Origin: an uncultured Lachnospiraceae bacterium
GTDB lineage: Bacteria > Bacillota > Clostridia > Lachnospirales > Lachnospiraceae
Direction: 5' to 3'
Assembly (NCBI GenBank): GCA_947564735.1
Contig: CANOEC010000036.1
Span: 1-38,262 of the forward strand
DNA length: 38,262 nucleotides
Every line of letters begins with the position of its first letter. Position 1 is the stretch's first letter. Made by a program: the position numbers and the translations under genes. Below are positions 1 through 7,215 of the stretch, in pieces. The notes beneath the pieces were generated by a model that had not been told where the DNA came from, made no database searches, and saw only the letters and a program-made list of their open reading frames with translations.

Positions 1-218
1 CCATCCTTATCATAGCGGCTCATCCTGTTTTTGATTGCCTGAACATTTGTGTACCCGACACCAGAACACGCCGCCGACATACTTCCCATTACTGCCTGAT
101 ACTGCTTGCTGTTTGTGTCAATGCCTACCTTTTTCAGCATATTCTTCCCGCTCTTGCTGTTAACGGGCATTCCCGATATCTGCTGGAACCTATTGCTTAA
201 ATCTCTTACTATGAGCAT
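1..218 (-). CDS. Hypothetical protein, C-terminus outside window
   Basis: A reading frame starts at an ATG at 218 with a good ribosome site (AGGAGGTAGTGAT just upstream) and stays open to the window edge, giving at least 72 residues. It begins MLIVRDLSNRFQQISG and is rich in Ser, Asn and Lys, with no signal peptide or membrane segment in the visible part. It lies 13 bases after the stop of the 232-987 gene on the same strand, so the two are almost certainly co-transcribed and would share the LytTR-box promoter region at 1093-1129. I do not recognise the family with certainty; similar small Lachnospiraceae proteins carry DUF names only. Function unknown. Confidence 0.7.
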   Translation of the reverse strand, partial: MLIVRDLSNRFQQISGMPVNSKSGKNMLKKVGIDTNSKQYQAVMGSMSAACSGVGYTNVQAIKNRMSRYDKD

Positions 219-231
219 ATCACTACCTCCT

Positions 232-987
232 TTACGCTTCTTTATTAATACCGAACATACCGTTCAGCATAGATAAGACTTTCTCCATGCCGCCCTCTTT
301 GGAGCCGGAAACCTTATAGGCATCCTTCCAAGCCTGAGCCAGCGTCACCAGCTTCTGACCCACATTCTCCTGCACCTGCTTTTCTTTATCTGCATCCGCA
401 GATAACTTCTGCCCGCTTTTCAGCTTGGACATCCTCTCCTTATACCCATCCAGAATCCTTGATGCCTTTGCATCCACCTCCGCCTTGTCAGCCACACTCT
501 GGAACGCCTTATCCAGATTGGCCAGTTCTTCTTCCATCGTCATCCTGCGGAAACCCGTTTCAGAGCTTTCATCCTCCACATAACACTCTATTGTGCCGTC
601 CTTGTAGCCCTGCACGATCTCATCGTAAATATTCCCATAAGCCTTTACATAGTCCGCCGCCCTGTCTGAAAGGCTGTATGCAGTGCCGCTTTCCCTCTGC
701 TCTTTCAGCTTTCCGGCCTCCTCGGACAGGCGGTATCCGTAACTGGTCTGTATGGACTTTGCCGCCTGCCTTATGGATTCTTTCTGTTTCATCACGCCTT
801 CATAGGTTCTCACCTTGCCGCCGTTTTTCAGGCTTTCAATCCCCTCCTTTGAGATCGTGACATTTACCGCCCGGCCAGCCTGCGGCGGCTGTGCTCCCGC
901 CGCTTTCTCATCGGGCTTTTGTAGCTTCATGTTTTGGAACCATTTGGTTCCCGTCTGCTGTGTGCTTCCATTCACATTCATAGACAT
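232..987 (-). CDS. Hypothetical protein in LytTR-controlled operon
   Basis: The protein has 251 residues. The frame is open for 17 more codons upstream, but AAGGAGG sits 8 bases before the ATG at 987, so that start is chosen. It opens with MSMNVNGSTQQTGTKWFQNM, followed by a Pro/Ala/Gln linker and then a long charged, mostly helical region with many Lys and Glu (about residues 50-220), and a hydrophobic end (LSMLNGMFGINKEA). There is no signal peptide and no clear membrane span. It is the first gene after the LytTR box pair at 1093-1129 and is followed after 13 bases by another small gene. It may belong to the DUF6033-type group seen in Lachnospiraceae, but that is from memory and unsure. A secreted or cell-envelope role cannot be inferred. 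Confidence 0.7.
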   Translation of the reverse strand: MSMNVNGSTQQTGTKWFQNMKLQKPDEKAAGAQPPQAGRAVNVTISKEGIESLKNGGKVRTYEGVMKQKESIRQAAKSIQTSYGYRLSEEAGKLKEQRESGTAYSLSDRAADYVKAYGNIYDEIVQGYKDGTIECYVEDESSETGFRRMTMEEELANLDKAFQSVADKAEVDAKASRILDGYKERMSKLKSGQKLSADADKEKQVQENVGQKLVTLAQAWKDAYKVSGSKEGGMEKVLSMLNGMFGINKEA

Positions 988-1092
988 ATTGCATCCTCCT
1001 TGACTTAATATTTTTATGCTGTTTTGTTCTATTCGCATATTTTACTGCTTCATAAAATCTGTCGGCAGGTGCACCCGGTTTTCAAACCCAAA

Positions 1093-1129
1093 TTGCACCA
1101 AGTGACTATTTTTTGCACGAAATGACCAT
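1093..1129 (-). promoter_or_regulatory. Paired LytTR-type binding boxes upstream of the 987 gene
   Basis: Two 17-bp units, TTGCACCAAGTGACTAT (1093-1109) and TTGCACGAAATGACCAT (1113-1129), are spaced exactly 20 bp apart. The same pair occurs upstream of the response regulator at 3174-3210. Direct repeats about two helix turns apart are the usual target of LytTR response regulators. On the minus strand a TTGAAA lies 7 bases beyond the proximal box, a plausible -35, with no good -10, as expected for an activated promoter. Binding is inferred. Confidence 0.65.
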
Positions 1130-1134
1130 AAAGT

Positions 1135-2424
1135 TTATAACATCACCACTGCCTGGAACTTATTCCCGTCACAGGAGATGGCAAAATCGCCGCCGTATTT
1201 ATCCACCACTGCCTTTACGTTCATAAGGCCGACACCGTGCATCCCTCCATTGGAATCCAGCACGATGGCGTCCGTGACCTGCACTTTTTCTACCACAGGG
1301 TTCTTTACGGAAAAGATCAGTTTCCCACCCTCCTGCACCAGCTTGATGTTTATGACAGCCTTCCTCCCCGCCCACACAACTTTCACGCACTCATGGATGG
1401 CATTGTCCAGCAAGTTGGATAGCAGGATCACCGTTTCCTCCTCATCTAACTTAAACCCACTCATATCGCTGACCTTGAATATCATAGACACCCCCTGCTC
1501 CCTTGCGGCATGGAACTTCTGGTTCAGCACCGCATCCACGATGGAATGGTTCGTATTGACCGCCGCCATCTCCACCGATATGCTCTCCGTCAGCCGTTCC
1601 GCAAGCGCCGCAGCTGCCTGTGCATCGCCCTCCTTTAACAACACCTGCATCGTCCTGATCTGGTTCTTATAGTCATGCATCTTCCGTCCCTGACGCTCAT
1701 AAACGGCCTGCATATCCCGGTAATGTGCAAGCTGGCTCTCTTTCTTCTGGTCTGTCAGTACACTTTCCCGCAACAGTTCCCCATTTACAAGGATATCCTG
1801 CATCAGCATCAGTACAAGGAAGTTTATCATAATTAGCCCCGCCGCAAGGAACAGGTAGACCGCCTGCACCTTTTTCTCACTGCTATAGCAGAAATACATG
1901 AGCAGCGTGGATGCCACTGTGAACAGCGGCACCATGCCAAATTTCCGCCATTCCTTATTGGAAAGTTCACCATAGCTGCTCTTTCCTTTCCATATTCTAC
2001 GGAGCATAATAAGCAGGAGAATCCAGAGCAATTTTGCGGGCAGTGCCAAAAAAGCAAGTTTAGACGTATAAGTCTCATCCTTGACTATCAATATGTTTTC
2101 AACCTGTAGTGAAAATAAATCTATCAAAAATAACAGTGAATAATTCAATACAGGAAAGAAAATGCACTGCTTCCAGTCAGACCTATAGAACGCCATGCAG
2201 AATACTATACAAGCCCAAACTACCAACAACGCCTTGATTCCCATTGAGTCAATGTCTGCCCCAAGCAATGTCAAGGCAACATAAACAAGGTACAAAACAA
2301 TATATCTGCATTTATCAACCCATCCCGTCCTTTTTCTTTCCATGAAAATATCAAAAAAGTACACGCTCCCCCATGCCTCTATCGCCATGATACAAAATGA
2401 AAGTATCCATTTCCCCATAATCAC
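1135..2424 (-). CDS. Sensor histidine kinase, GHKL/AgrC type
   Basis: This is a membrane sensor kinase of 429 residues (427 if the ATG at 2418 is used). About six hydrophobic segments fill residues 1-215, followed by a linker and the phospho-acceptor box HDYKNQI with His near residue 250. The ATPase part has an N box (LLDNAIHE, about 335-343) and a glycine box (HGVGLMNVKAVVDKYGG). The short HPK10-type kinase core and multi-pass sensor resemble AgrC-like peptide or cell-envelope sensors, so an extracellular signal is likely but unidentified. The GTG at 2424 overlaps the stop of the response-regulator gene (GTGA), and an ATG lies two codons later behind GGGGGCGGAG, so translation is coupled. 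No accessory peptide gene (agrB/agrD) is visible nearby. Confidence 0.92.
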   Translation of the reverse strand: MIMGKWILSFCIMAIEAWGSVYFFDIFMERKRTGWVDKCRYIVLYLVYVALTLLGADIDSMGIKALLVVWACIVFCMAFYRSDWKQCIFFPVLNYSLLFLIDLFSLQVENILIVKDETYTSKLAFLALPAKLLWILLLIMLRRIWKGKSSYGELSNKEWRKFGMVPLFTVASTLLMYFCYSSEKKVQAVYLFLAAGLIMINFLVLMLMQDILVNGELLRESVLTDQKKESQLAHYRDMQAVYERQGRKMHDYKNQIRTMQVLLKEGDAQAAAALAERLTESISVEMAAVNTNHSIVDAVLNQKFHAAREQGVSMIFKVSDMSGFKLDEEETVILLSNLLDNAIHECVKVVWAGRKAVINIKLVQEGGKLIFSVKNPVVEKVQVTDAIVLDSNGGMHGVGLMNVKAVVDKYGGDFAISCDGNKFQAVVML

Positions 2425-3116
2425 TCCGCCCCCTTAAACAATGTGTACTGCCGCTTTACTTCCGGATACCTGGACTTCGGTACGGATATCTCCTTCCCCG
2501 TGGTCAGAACCATAACATAGCTGCTAATCCTCTCGATGTACTTCATATTGATGAGGAAACTCTGGTGTGTCCGCACAAAGCCCATCCCCTTCAAGTCCTC
2601 CTCCAGCTCATCCATCTTTTTGTAAATGCTGTACATCTGGTCTTTCGTGTAGAACACATTCTTGTGCTTGCTCGTTTCGATATAGATGATGTCATCCACC
2701 CGGAGGCGCAAATTCCCCTCCACAAAGCCGAACTCCACCACCCGTTCCTCCTGCCGTATCTCCCGCAGGATATCATCCATGCACTCCTGCAGTGTCTGTT
2801 CCAGATCGTCCTTCAAGAGGAAACGGCTCGCCTTTACCTTGTACCCATCCAGCGCATAGTTCACATAGGCAGTCACCAGCACGATATGTACCTTCGGGCA
2901 TTCCGCCTTTATCTGCTTTGCCGCCTCCAGACCGTCCATGCCATCCATGTTGATGTCGAGGAATACGATGCCGCATTCCCGTATATAATCCATATCCCCG
3001 CACAGGCTTTTCCCGGAGCCGTATTCCTTTATTTCAAAATCCTGCCCGTAGGCTTCCAGCAGCGCCTTAAGTGCGCTACGGTCATCCTCCCTGTCATCGC
3101 AGATTGCTATCTTCAT
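2421..3116 (-). CDS. LytTR-family response regulator (AgrA/VirR-like)
   Basis: 231 residues. The N-terminal receiver domain (1-120) has the acidic pair DD at 8-9, the phospho-acceptor Asp54 in FLDINMDGMDG and Lys102. The C-terminal half (about 130-228) is a LytTR DNA-binding domain, with IIYIETSKHKNVFYT and the typical RTHQSFLINMKYIERI segment. It is the partner of the kinase that overlaps its stop codon. GGAGG sits 8 bases before the ATG. A promoter and paired boxes lie directly upstream, so it probably regulates itself, and an identical box arrangement suggests it also controls the 987 gene. Confidence 0.95.
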   Translation of the reverse strand: MKIAICDDREDDRSALKALLEAYGQDFEIKEYGSGKSLCGDMDYIRECGIVFLDINMDGMDGLEAAKQIKAECPKVHIVLVTAYVNYALDGYKVKASRFLLKDDLEQTLQECMDDILREIRQEERVVEFGFVEGNLRLRVDDIIYIETSKHKNVFYTKDQMYSIYKKMDELEEDLKGMGFVRTHQSFLINMKYIERISSYVMVLTTGKEISVPKSRYPEVKRQYTLFKGAE

Positions 3117-3137
3117 CGCACCAACCTCCTATCATAC

Positions 3138-3167
3138 ATAATATCGGATTATGGGGTATCTTATCAA
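3138..3167 (-). promoter_or_regulatory. Promoter of the response regulator-kinase operon
   Basis: On the minus strand a TTGATA -35 (3162-3167) and TATTAT -10 (3138-3143) are separated by 18 bp. The -35 lies 6 bases from the proximal LytTR-type box, which would place a bound regulator next to RNA polymerase. Confidence 0.6.
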
Positions 3168-3173
3168 ACGCCA

Positions 3174-3210
3174 TTGCACGAAACTCCCATTTATTGCACC
3201 AAACGACTAT
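3174..3210 (-). promoter_or_regulatory. Paired LytTR-type boxes upstream of the response regulator
   Basis: The units TTGCACGAAACTCCCAT (3174-3190) and TTGCACCAAACGACTAT (3194-3210) have the same 17-bp pattern and the same 20-bp period as the pair at 1093-1129. They lie just upstream of a good promoter. Autoregulation by the encoded LytTR protein is the simplest reading. Confidence 0.65.
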
Positions 3211-3213
3211 AAG

Positions 3214-3235
3214 GCATATTACCTCTAACCTCCCC
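3214..3235. repeat. 22-bp direct repeat, copy 1
   Basis: GCATATTACCTCTAACCTCC-CC matches 6883-6904 at 21 of 22 positions in the same orientation. A second shared block (ACCGCCGCGTATGG) follows at 3276-3289 and 6960-6973. The two copies bracket the XRE, lipoprotein, oxidoreductase, tautomerase and MerR block. Confidence 0.55.
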
Positions 3236-3325
3236 AACTGCCAAGCAGATAATCCAGTGCGGGGGAAAAGGGCAGACCGCCGCGTATGGGGCGATTTCCC
3301 ATATCTACAACAATGCCAAAACTGG

Positions 3326-3348
3326 AAAAAGGACTGCCCAAGCAATCC
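3326..3348 (-). terminator. Rho-independent terminator after the lipoprotein gene
   Basis: On the minus strand GGATTGC, a TTGG loop and GCAGTCC form a 7-bp stem with one G-U pair, followed directly by five T. It lies 34 bases beyond the lipoprotein stop. Confidence 0.75.
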
Positions 3349-3381
3349 TTCCCCATCCCATAAACTCAATTATCCGCATTA

Positions 3382-3873
3382 TCACTTATTAAATTCAGTT
3401 AATGACAAAATAAAGTTTTTATCTTCATCTGATACCATGCTGTAAAAAACCAGATATTCTTCCGGGATATAGCTCCCCTTTATGCTTTCCTGCACCACCT
3501 GTTCCCTGACGATATTTGAATCCTCATAAACTGTAATCTCCATCAATTTCTCCAATGCCCCATTATTATGGACAGCGGCTGGTTCTTTGTAGGAAACAAT
3601 TGTGTATAACACAGTAAGTTTATCCGTCTCACTTTCCAACCCATCTTGTTCCGAATCCGTATCGGATGAAATATCTGTAAAATTTAAACTGTTAAACTGT
3701 TCAAGAATATCTTCGTCCGTAATAGTGTTGATCAAGTTTCCATCACTTGAATATACTTCTATCTGCGCAAGCCTCTGTAAATCTTCCCCGGCATTGTCCC
3801 TGTCTGCACCGCATCCGGTCAAAGCCATAACAGACAAGATGCCTGCCATTAAAAAATATAATATTTTTTTCAT
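3382..3873 (-). CDS. Small lipoprotein, DUF5301-like
   Basis: 163 residues. The start MKKILYFLMAGILSVMALTG followed by Cys is a lipoprotein signal with a lipobox (ALTGC), so the mature protein should be anchored outside the membrane at about Cys21. The rest is acidic and contains IEVYSSDGNLINTITDEDIL and a run of strand-like segments, resembling DUF5301 lipoproteins from Firmicutes (family name from memory). Its ATG overlaps the stop of the upstream XRE membrane regulator (ATGA), so the two are made together. A pair of a membrane-tethered HTH protein and a lipoprotein suggests a sensory or envelope-stress role, but this is inference. A terminator closes the unit. Confidence 0.75.
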   Translation of the reverse strand: MKKILYFLMAGILSVMALTGCGADRDNAGEDLQRLAQIEVYSSDGNLINTITDEDILEQFNSLNFTDISSDTDSEQDGLESETDKLTVLYTIVSYKEPAAVHNNGALEKLMEITVYEDSNIVREQVVQESIKGSYIPEEYLVFYSMVSDEDKNFILSLTEFNK

Positions 3874-4769
3874 TTAGACTCCCTCTTTTCTATCAACAGT
3901 TTACACACAGTTACCAATAACACACAGAACAGGAACATAATTGGGAAAGCCGGACTCCACGCATTTGTGAAAAAACCTATCGCTACAGCCAGAGCCGTTA
4001 CAGGCAGCGCAACATATACCCACGCAAATCTGCCGCGTGCATTTTTCTTTTTCACATACTCCGCATTCTGTGCAATAACATTTTCCGCATGGATTGACAT
4101 GCCCGCCATAATCAAAAGCATAACTGCCGCGGCATCTATCAGCCAGTCCAGGGCGTTGCACACTTCGCTGCCCATGATATCTTTTGCCATAAATATAAAT
4201 TCTGATCCAAAGAAGAACAGCAGGACGCTTAAGACAATCATACCTGCATATCTTTTCCGGTTCCGGCTGCTATCCTCACGAAAAGACTTTATGATTGCCT
4301 CATCAAACAGCAACGGGTTTGAGCAGATTTCCCTATAATGCTTTGGCTGCAAAAAAGTCCATACCAATATGGCTATGCCTATTGCCATAGTTCCCCAATA
4401 TAGAGGGAGCAGCAGGTGCCTGTAATCGGAAAAGCAGCCAAAAATATCAGAACCAATCATCAGCCCTACCCCAATAGCAATGTTCTTCGCCCGATGCCGC
4501 TTATAGGAAAGGAACCCATCAATAGTCTCCCGGCTTACATAATAACCGCCGTTCTGATTATTCTCATCCGGACTTTCACTTTTCAGCAGATAATCCAATG
4601 TCACACCAAACATACTGCTGATCTGCAATAATTTATCAATCTCCGGTATCCCCCTGTCACTTTCCCATTTACTTACTGCCTGACGTGACACATCCAACAT
4701 CCCTGCCATCTCCTCCTGAGAATATCCTTTCTCTTTGCGGAGGCCTTTCAGTTTTTCTCCAAAAGTCAT
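3870..4769 (-). CDS. XRE-family regulator with a C-terminal membrane domain
   Basis: 299 residues from the ATG at 4769, chosen because AGAGAGG lies 9 bases upstream. Residues 1-62 form a clear Cro/C1-type helix-turn-helix (KLKGLRKEKGYSQEEMAGML, SRQAVSKWESDRGIP). After a short linker come five or six hydrophobic spans (about 93-115, 120-140, 175-200, 212-232, 252-290), so the DNA-binding head is tethered to the membrane. Such proteins usually respond to envelope or membrane signals. It overlaps the lipoprotein start by ATGA. A TATAAT -10 lies at 4805-4810 and two 12-bp direct repeats lie where the -35 would be. The target genes are unknown. Confidence 0.85.
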   Translation of the reverse strand: MTFGEKLKGLRKEKGYSQEEMAGMLDVSRQAVSKWESDRGIPEIDKLLQISSMFGVTLDYLLKSESPDENNQNGGYYVSRETIDGFLSYKRHRAKNIAIGVGLMIGSDIFGCFSDYRHLLLPLYWGTMAIGIAILVWTFLQPKHYREICSNPLLFDEAIIKSFREDSSRNRKRYAGMIVLSVLLFFFGSEFIFMAKDIMGSEVCNALDWLIDAAAVMLLIMAGMSIHAENVIAQNAEYVKKKNARGRFAWVYVALPVTALAVAIGFFTNAWSPAFPIMFLFCVLLVTVCKLLIEKRESK

Positions 4770-4804
4770 CTTAAACAACCTCTCTTTCTGTTTTTTCTGT
4801 CCAG

Positions 4805-4871
4805 ATTATAGAATCAAAGCTGTCTAAATGCCACCACCTTAGCGTGTCATTCTGTCAATTTAGCGTGTCAT
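4805..4871 (-). promoter_or_regulatory. Activated promoter with twin TTAGCGTGTCAT repeats
   Basis: A TATAAT -10 (4805-4810) precedes the XRE gene with no good -35. Just upstream, TTAGCGTGTCAT occurs exactly twice (4839-4850 and 4860-4871), 21 bp apart, on one face of the helix. This is the layout of an activator or autorepressor site. The binding protein is not known. Confidence 0.5.
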
Positions 4872-4926
4872 CCCTGTTTTTATGCCTTAATTCCGCTTTG
4901 GGACCGGGTAAACAAATATCAAACCA

Positions 4927-5952
4927 TCATTCCATCTCCCTGAATGTGCCAGCCATCCCTCCCACAAGGCTCCATTGGCGCTGCATATAGGATTTCAGAT
5001 TTTCCGTGCCTTGCCGATATGCTTCACAAGCCACCTGCGGATTATCAAAATGCTCCATGATTGCGGAAGCGGCACAGTACCCGCTCTCCATTCCGGCAGA
5101 TATCCCTTCTCCCATAGGGTTCAGAAATCCGGCAACCTCCCCGGCAAAAAGGACACGCCCCACACCGTAGTCCACATGGCATCCCGGACGGATATGCGGC
5201 ATCAGCCACTTCTCGCTCCTGGTCTGCCTGCTGATACACAGGTGGTGCTTCTCCTCCATGCAGGCAATGAAGCGTTCATAATAATGGCTGATCTTATCCA
5301 TATCCTTCACGAACACGCCAAGCACCAGCAGGTCATCCTTTACATTGAACCACGCATCATATTCCGACAGTTCCGGCTGCAGGTACGCATAAAAGTAATG
5401 CGGGTCTAAATCTATGCTGCCCTCGTTGAATGTCTGGAAGGTGGTTATATATCTGGGAGCCTCTCCGGTAATCTTCCGCTTCAATGCCCCAACAACACCC
5501 TCGCAGTCCAGGACATACCTTGCACTTTCCGTATAATTATTTTCACCATGCAGGCTGACTTCCACAAATCCATCCCGTTCTGTACATGAAAGGGCAGACA
5601 CGCCATCCCTGACCTCCGCGCCGCTCTCCTCTGCCTTTTTAGCAAGCCATCCGTCAAAATGGCTGCGCCATACATTAAGACCTTCCTGCTCGAAACGGTA
5701 TTCCTTTCCCTTGTCATCCGTGAAGATCATGCCCCTGTTATCTGTCGGGGTACACATAGCAGACTCCGGCACATCCTCCCCGAAATAAGTCTTCACAAGC
5801 TCCATTGATTTCTTTATCAGAACGCCCGAACAGGACTTATACCTCGGCATCTTGAACTTCTCTACCAGAAGAACCTTATAACCTTTTTCCGCTAAGACCT
5901 TAGATGCCGTGCATCCTGCAGGTCCCGCCCCAACCACTATCACATCATACAT
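4927..5952 (-). CDS. FAD-dependent oxidoreductase, geranylgeranyl-reductase-like
   Basis: 341 residues. The N-terminus MYDVIVVGAGPAGCTASKVL has the dinucleotide-binding GxGxxG at 8-13, followed by an acidic strand end (LLVEK) that would hold the FAD ribose. A second FAD contact, GRVLFAGEVAGFLNPMGEGI, lies near residues 275-295. The CSGVL segment near 41-45 is typical of the geranylgeranyl reductase/halogenase group of flavoproteins. It is cytosolic, with no signal peptide. The substrate cannot be told from the sequence. It follows the tautomerase on the same strand after a 160-base gap, so joint control by the MerR protein is possible but not certain. Confidence 0.85.
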   Translation of the reverse strand: MYDVIVVGAGPAGCTASKVLAEKGYKVLLVEKFKMPRYKSCSGVLIKKSMELVKTYFGEDVPESAMCTPTDNRGMIFTDDKGKEYRFEQEGLNVWRSHFDGWLAKKAEESGAEVRDGVSALSCTERDGFVEVSLHGENNYTESARYVLDCEGVVGALKRKITGEAPRYITTFQTFNEGSIDLDPHYFYAYLQPELSEYDAWFNVKDDLLVLGVFVKDMDKISHYYERFIACMEEKHHLCISRQTRSEKWLMPHIRPGCHVDYGVGRVLFAGEVAGFLNPMGEGISAGMESGYCAASAIMEHFDNPQVACEAYRQGTENLKSYMQRQWSLVGGMAGTFREME

Positions 5953-6112
5953 CTGCTTTCCATCCTCTCTGCTGTTTCCTATTACTTCGGCAGAATGTCG
6001 TTCCTGCTAAAGCGAAAGTCCCCTCTGAAGTATACTGCGGAAAGATTTCGGAAGAATTTCGGAAATGGAATTTCTAAGTTTTCCGCAACTTTGTCTACCA
6101 GAAATTAAGATA

Positions 6113-6322
6113 TCACTTATGTGTCTGCATATACTCCGCTTTCACTTTATCAATCGTCTTACCGCCAATTCCAAAATTTTTGTCCGGCACTTCCTTAATT
6201 GTCGTAACAAAAAATTCCTGCGGTACTTTCATAATCTCGGAAGATACTTCCGTCAACCGTTTTATCAGTTCCTCCTTTTGATCATTTGATAAAACTCCAC
6301 TTTCAACTGTAATGTAAGGCAT
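6113..6322 (-). CDS. 4-oxalocrotonate tautomerase family protein
   Basis: 69 residues, the usual size for this family. After Met removal the catalytic proline would be the first residue (MPYITVESG). The rest follows the family: QKEELIKRLTEVSSEIMKVPQEFFVTTIKEVP with a GIGG loop. Members assemble as hexamers and use the N-terminal proline as a base in tautomerisation or related reactions; the natural substrate here is unknown. AAAGGAGG precedes the ATG. It starts 14 bases after the MerR gene, so both are read from the MerR-type promoter at 6778-6808. Confidence 0.9.
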   Translation of the reverse strand: MPYITVESGVLSNDQKEELIKRLTEVSSEIMKVPQEFFVTTIKEVPDKNFGIGGKTIDKVKAEYMQTHK

Positions 6323-6336
6323 TTCCTTTTCCTCCT

Positions 6337-6756
6337 TTAATCTCCTCCATGATTAAATAACTTCCATTCTTCGCTATATGACATATTTTTATAAGAAGAA
6401 TCCTCTAAAAGTTTTTCATAAAAAGATATTTTTTTCTGTGTTAAAATAAATGCATTCTGTAGATTAGTTATTTGGTTTTTAATATCCTTCATGTGGTTTT
6501 GTACCATAATATAGCGCTGTTCCAGAGTTTCTCCACCTTGTATCAGCAATGCGACATATTCCTTAATAGATTGAATTGGAATATTTGCCTTACGCATACA
6601 CTGTATCATTTTAATCCACTCAATGTCCTCCTCTGCATATTGTCTATATTTTTGGTCGTTTCTGGCTATCTGCGGTAATAGCTGTTCCTTTTCATAATAC
6701 CTTAGTGCTGCTGTTGATAAGCCTGTCATTTCTGCTGCCTCTTTTGCTGAATACAT
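6337..6756 (-). CDS. MerR-family transcriptional regulator
   Basis: 139 residues. Residues 1-70 form the winged helix-turn-helix of the family (YSAKEAAEMTGLSTAALRYYEKEQLLP and RYAEEDIEWIKMIQCMRKANIPIQSIKEYV). A long coiled-coil helix (about 75-120) then makes the dimer. No cysteine cluster for metal is seen at the C-terminus, so it more likely senses an organic molecule or redox signal. It is first in an operon with the tautomerase and sits behind a promoter with the 19-bp spacer typical of its own family, so it probably controls itself and the downstream genes. Confidence 0.92.
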   Translation of the reverse strand: MYSAKEAAEMTGLSTAALRYYEKEQLLPQIARNDQKYRQYAEEDIEWIKMIQCMRKANIPIQSIKEYVALLIQGGETLEQRYIMVQNHMKDIKNQITNLQNAFILTQKKISFYEKLLEDSSYKNMSYSEEWKLFNHGGD

Positions 6757-6777
6757 ATAAATCCACCTTTCCCTGCT

Positions 6778-6808
6778 ATTATAAACTATGAAGTGCGCTT
6801 CAAGTCAA
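6778..6808 (-). promoter_or_regulatory. MerR-type promoter with 19-bp spacer and dyad
   Basis: On the minus strand TTGACT (6803-6808) and TATAAT (6778-6783) are both near consensus but are 19 bp apart instead of 17. The spacer holds an imperfect dyad with cores GAAG and CTTC around CGCA. This overlong spacer is the signature of promoters that MerR proteins activate by twisting the DNA. Confidence 0.85.
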
Positions 6809-6864
6809 CAACAATATTATAGCATACTTTCCTTATTCTTTTTGGAATATGCGTATGAGTAAAT

Positions 6865-6904
6865 GAGGTTAAAGCCGTGTCCGCATATTACCTTTAACCT
6901 CCCC
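6865..6904. repeat. 10-bp inverted repeat overlapping direct repeat copy 2
   Basis: GAGGTTAAAG (6865-6874) and CTTTAACCTC (6892-6901) are perfect inverted repeats around 17 bases. The right arm lies inside the 22-bp direct repeat shared with 3214-3235. Confidence 0.55.
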
Positions 6905-6959
6905 TCTATCCAAGTAATTTCCGCTATCAGGCCGCCCGAACCTCCTATGAAAATGGAAT

Positions 6960-6993
6960 ACCGCCGCGTATGGAATAAAACCATAGCGGCGGT
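6960..6993. terminator. Strong hairpin, possible terminator or repeat-associated stem
   Basis: ACCGCCGC (6960-6967) pairs with GCGGCGGT (6986-6993), and the inner arms TATGG and CCATA extend the stem around a 7-base loop. No long T run follows on either strand, so its role as a terminator is uncertain. Confidence 0.45.
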
Positions 6994-7102
6994 CTTTGCA
7001 TGATTAACAGCCCCATTTCCAGCCTTGCCACATTTATTTCATCATGAATATCGTAACCCTGGTTCCAAAGCACCTTTACACTTTCATTATTCTATCTAAT
7101 TT

Positions 7103-7200
7103 CCCTTTGGAAAATCGTGTTTTCCACAGCATGCCAGCATCAGTTTGAAGGCTCATGCCAGACAGCTTCGTAAATCTGTTCTTTTGTATAGGCAATGCAA
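7103..7200 (-). pseudogene. Remnant of an OmpR-type response-regulator C-terminus
   Basis: Reading the minus strand gives IAYTKEQIYEAVWHEPSN, then a stop, then a stretch like AVENTIF. This is the well-known pattern of the winged-helix domain of OmpR/PhoB regulators (TKEQLYEAVW, then a VxxxIxxLRKK helix). No start, receiver domain or intact frame exists, so this is a decayed fragment. The rest of 6994-7215 holds nothing else I can name. Confidence 0.4.
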
Positions 7201-7215
7201 ATCTCCTGAATTCTA

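Noticed and set aside
1178-1672. Long plus-strand frames opposite the kinase and opposite the large ICE genes
   Set aside because: These are mirror frames of well-supported minus-strand genes; none shows a ribosome site or a recognisable domain.
6960-6993. Transposon end with terminal inverted repeats
   Set aside because: The hairpin is compact, has no matching partner at a distance and no transposase beside it; it is more like an intergenic stem.
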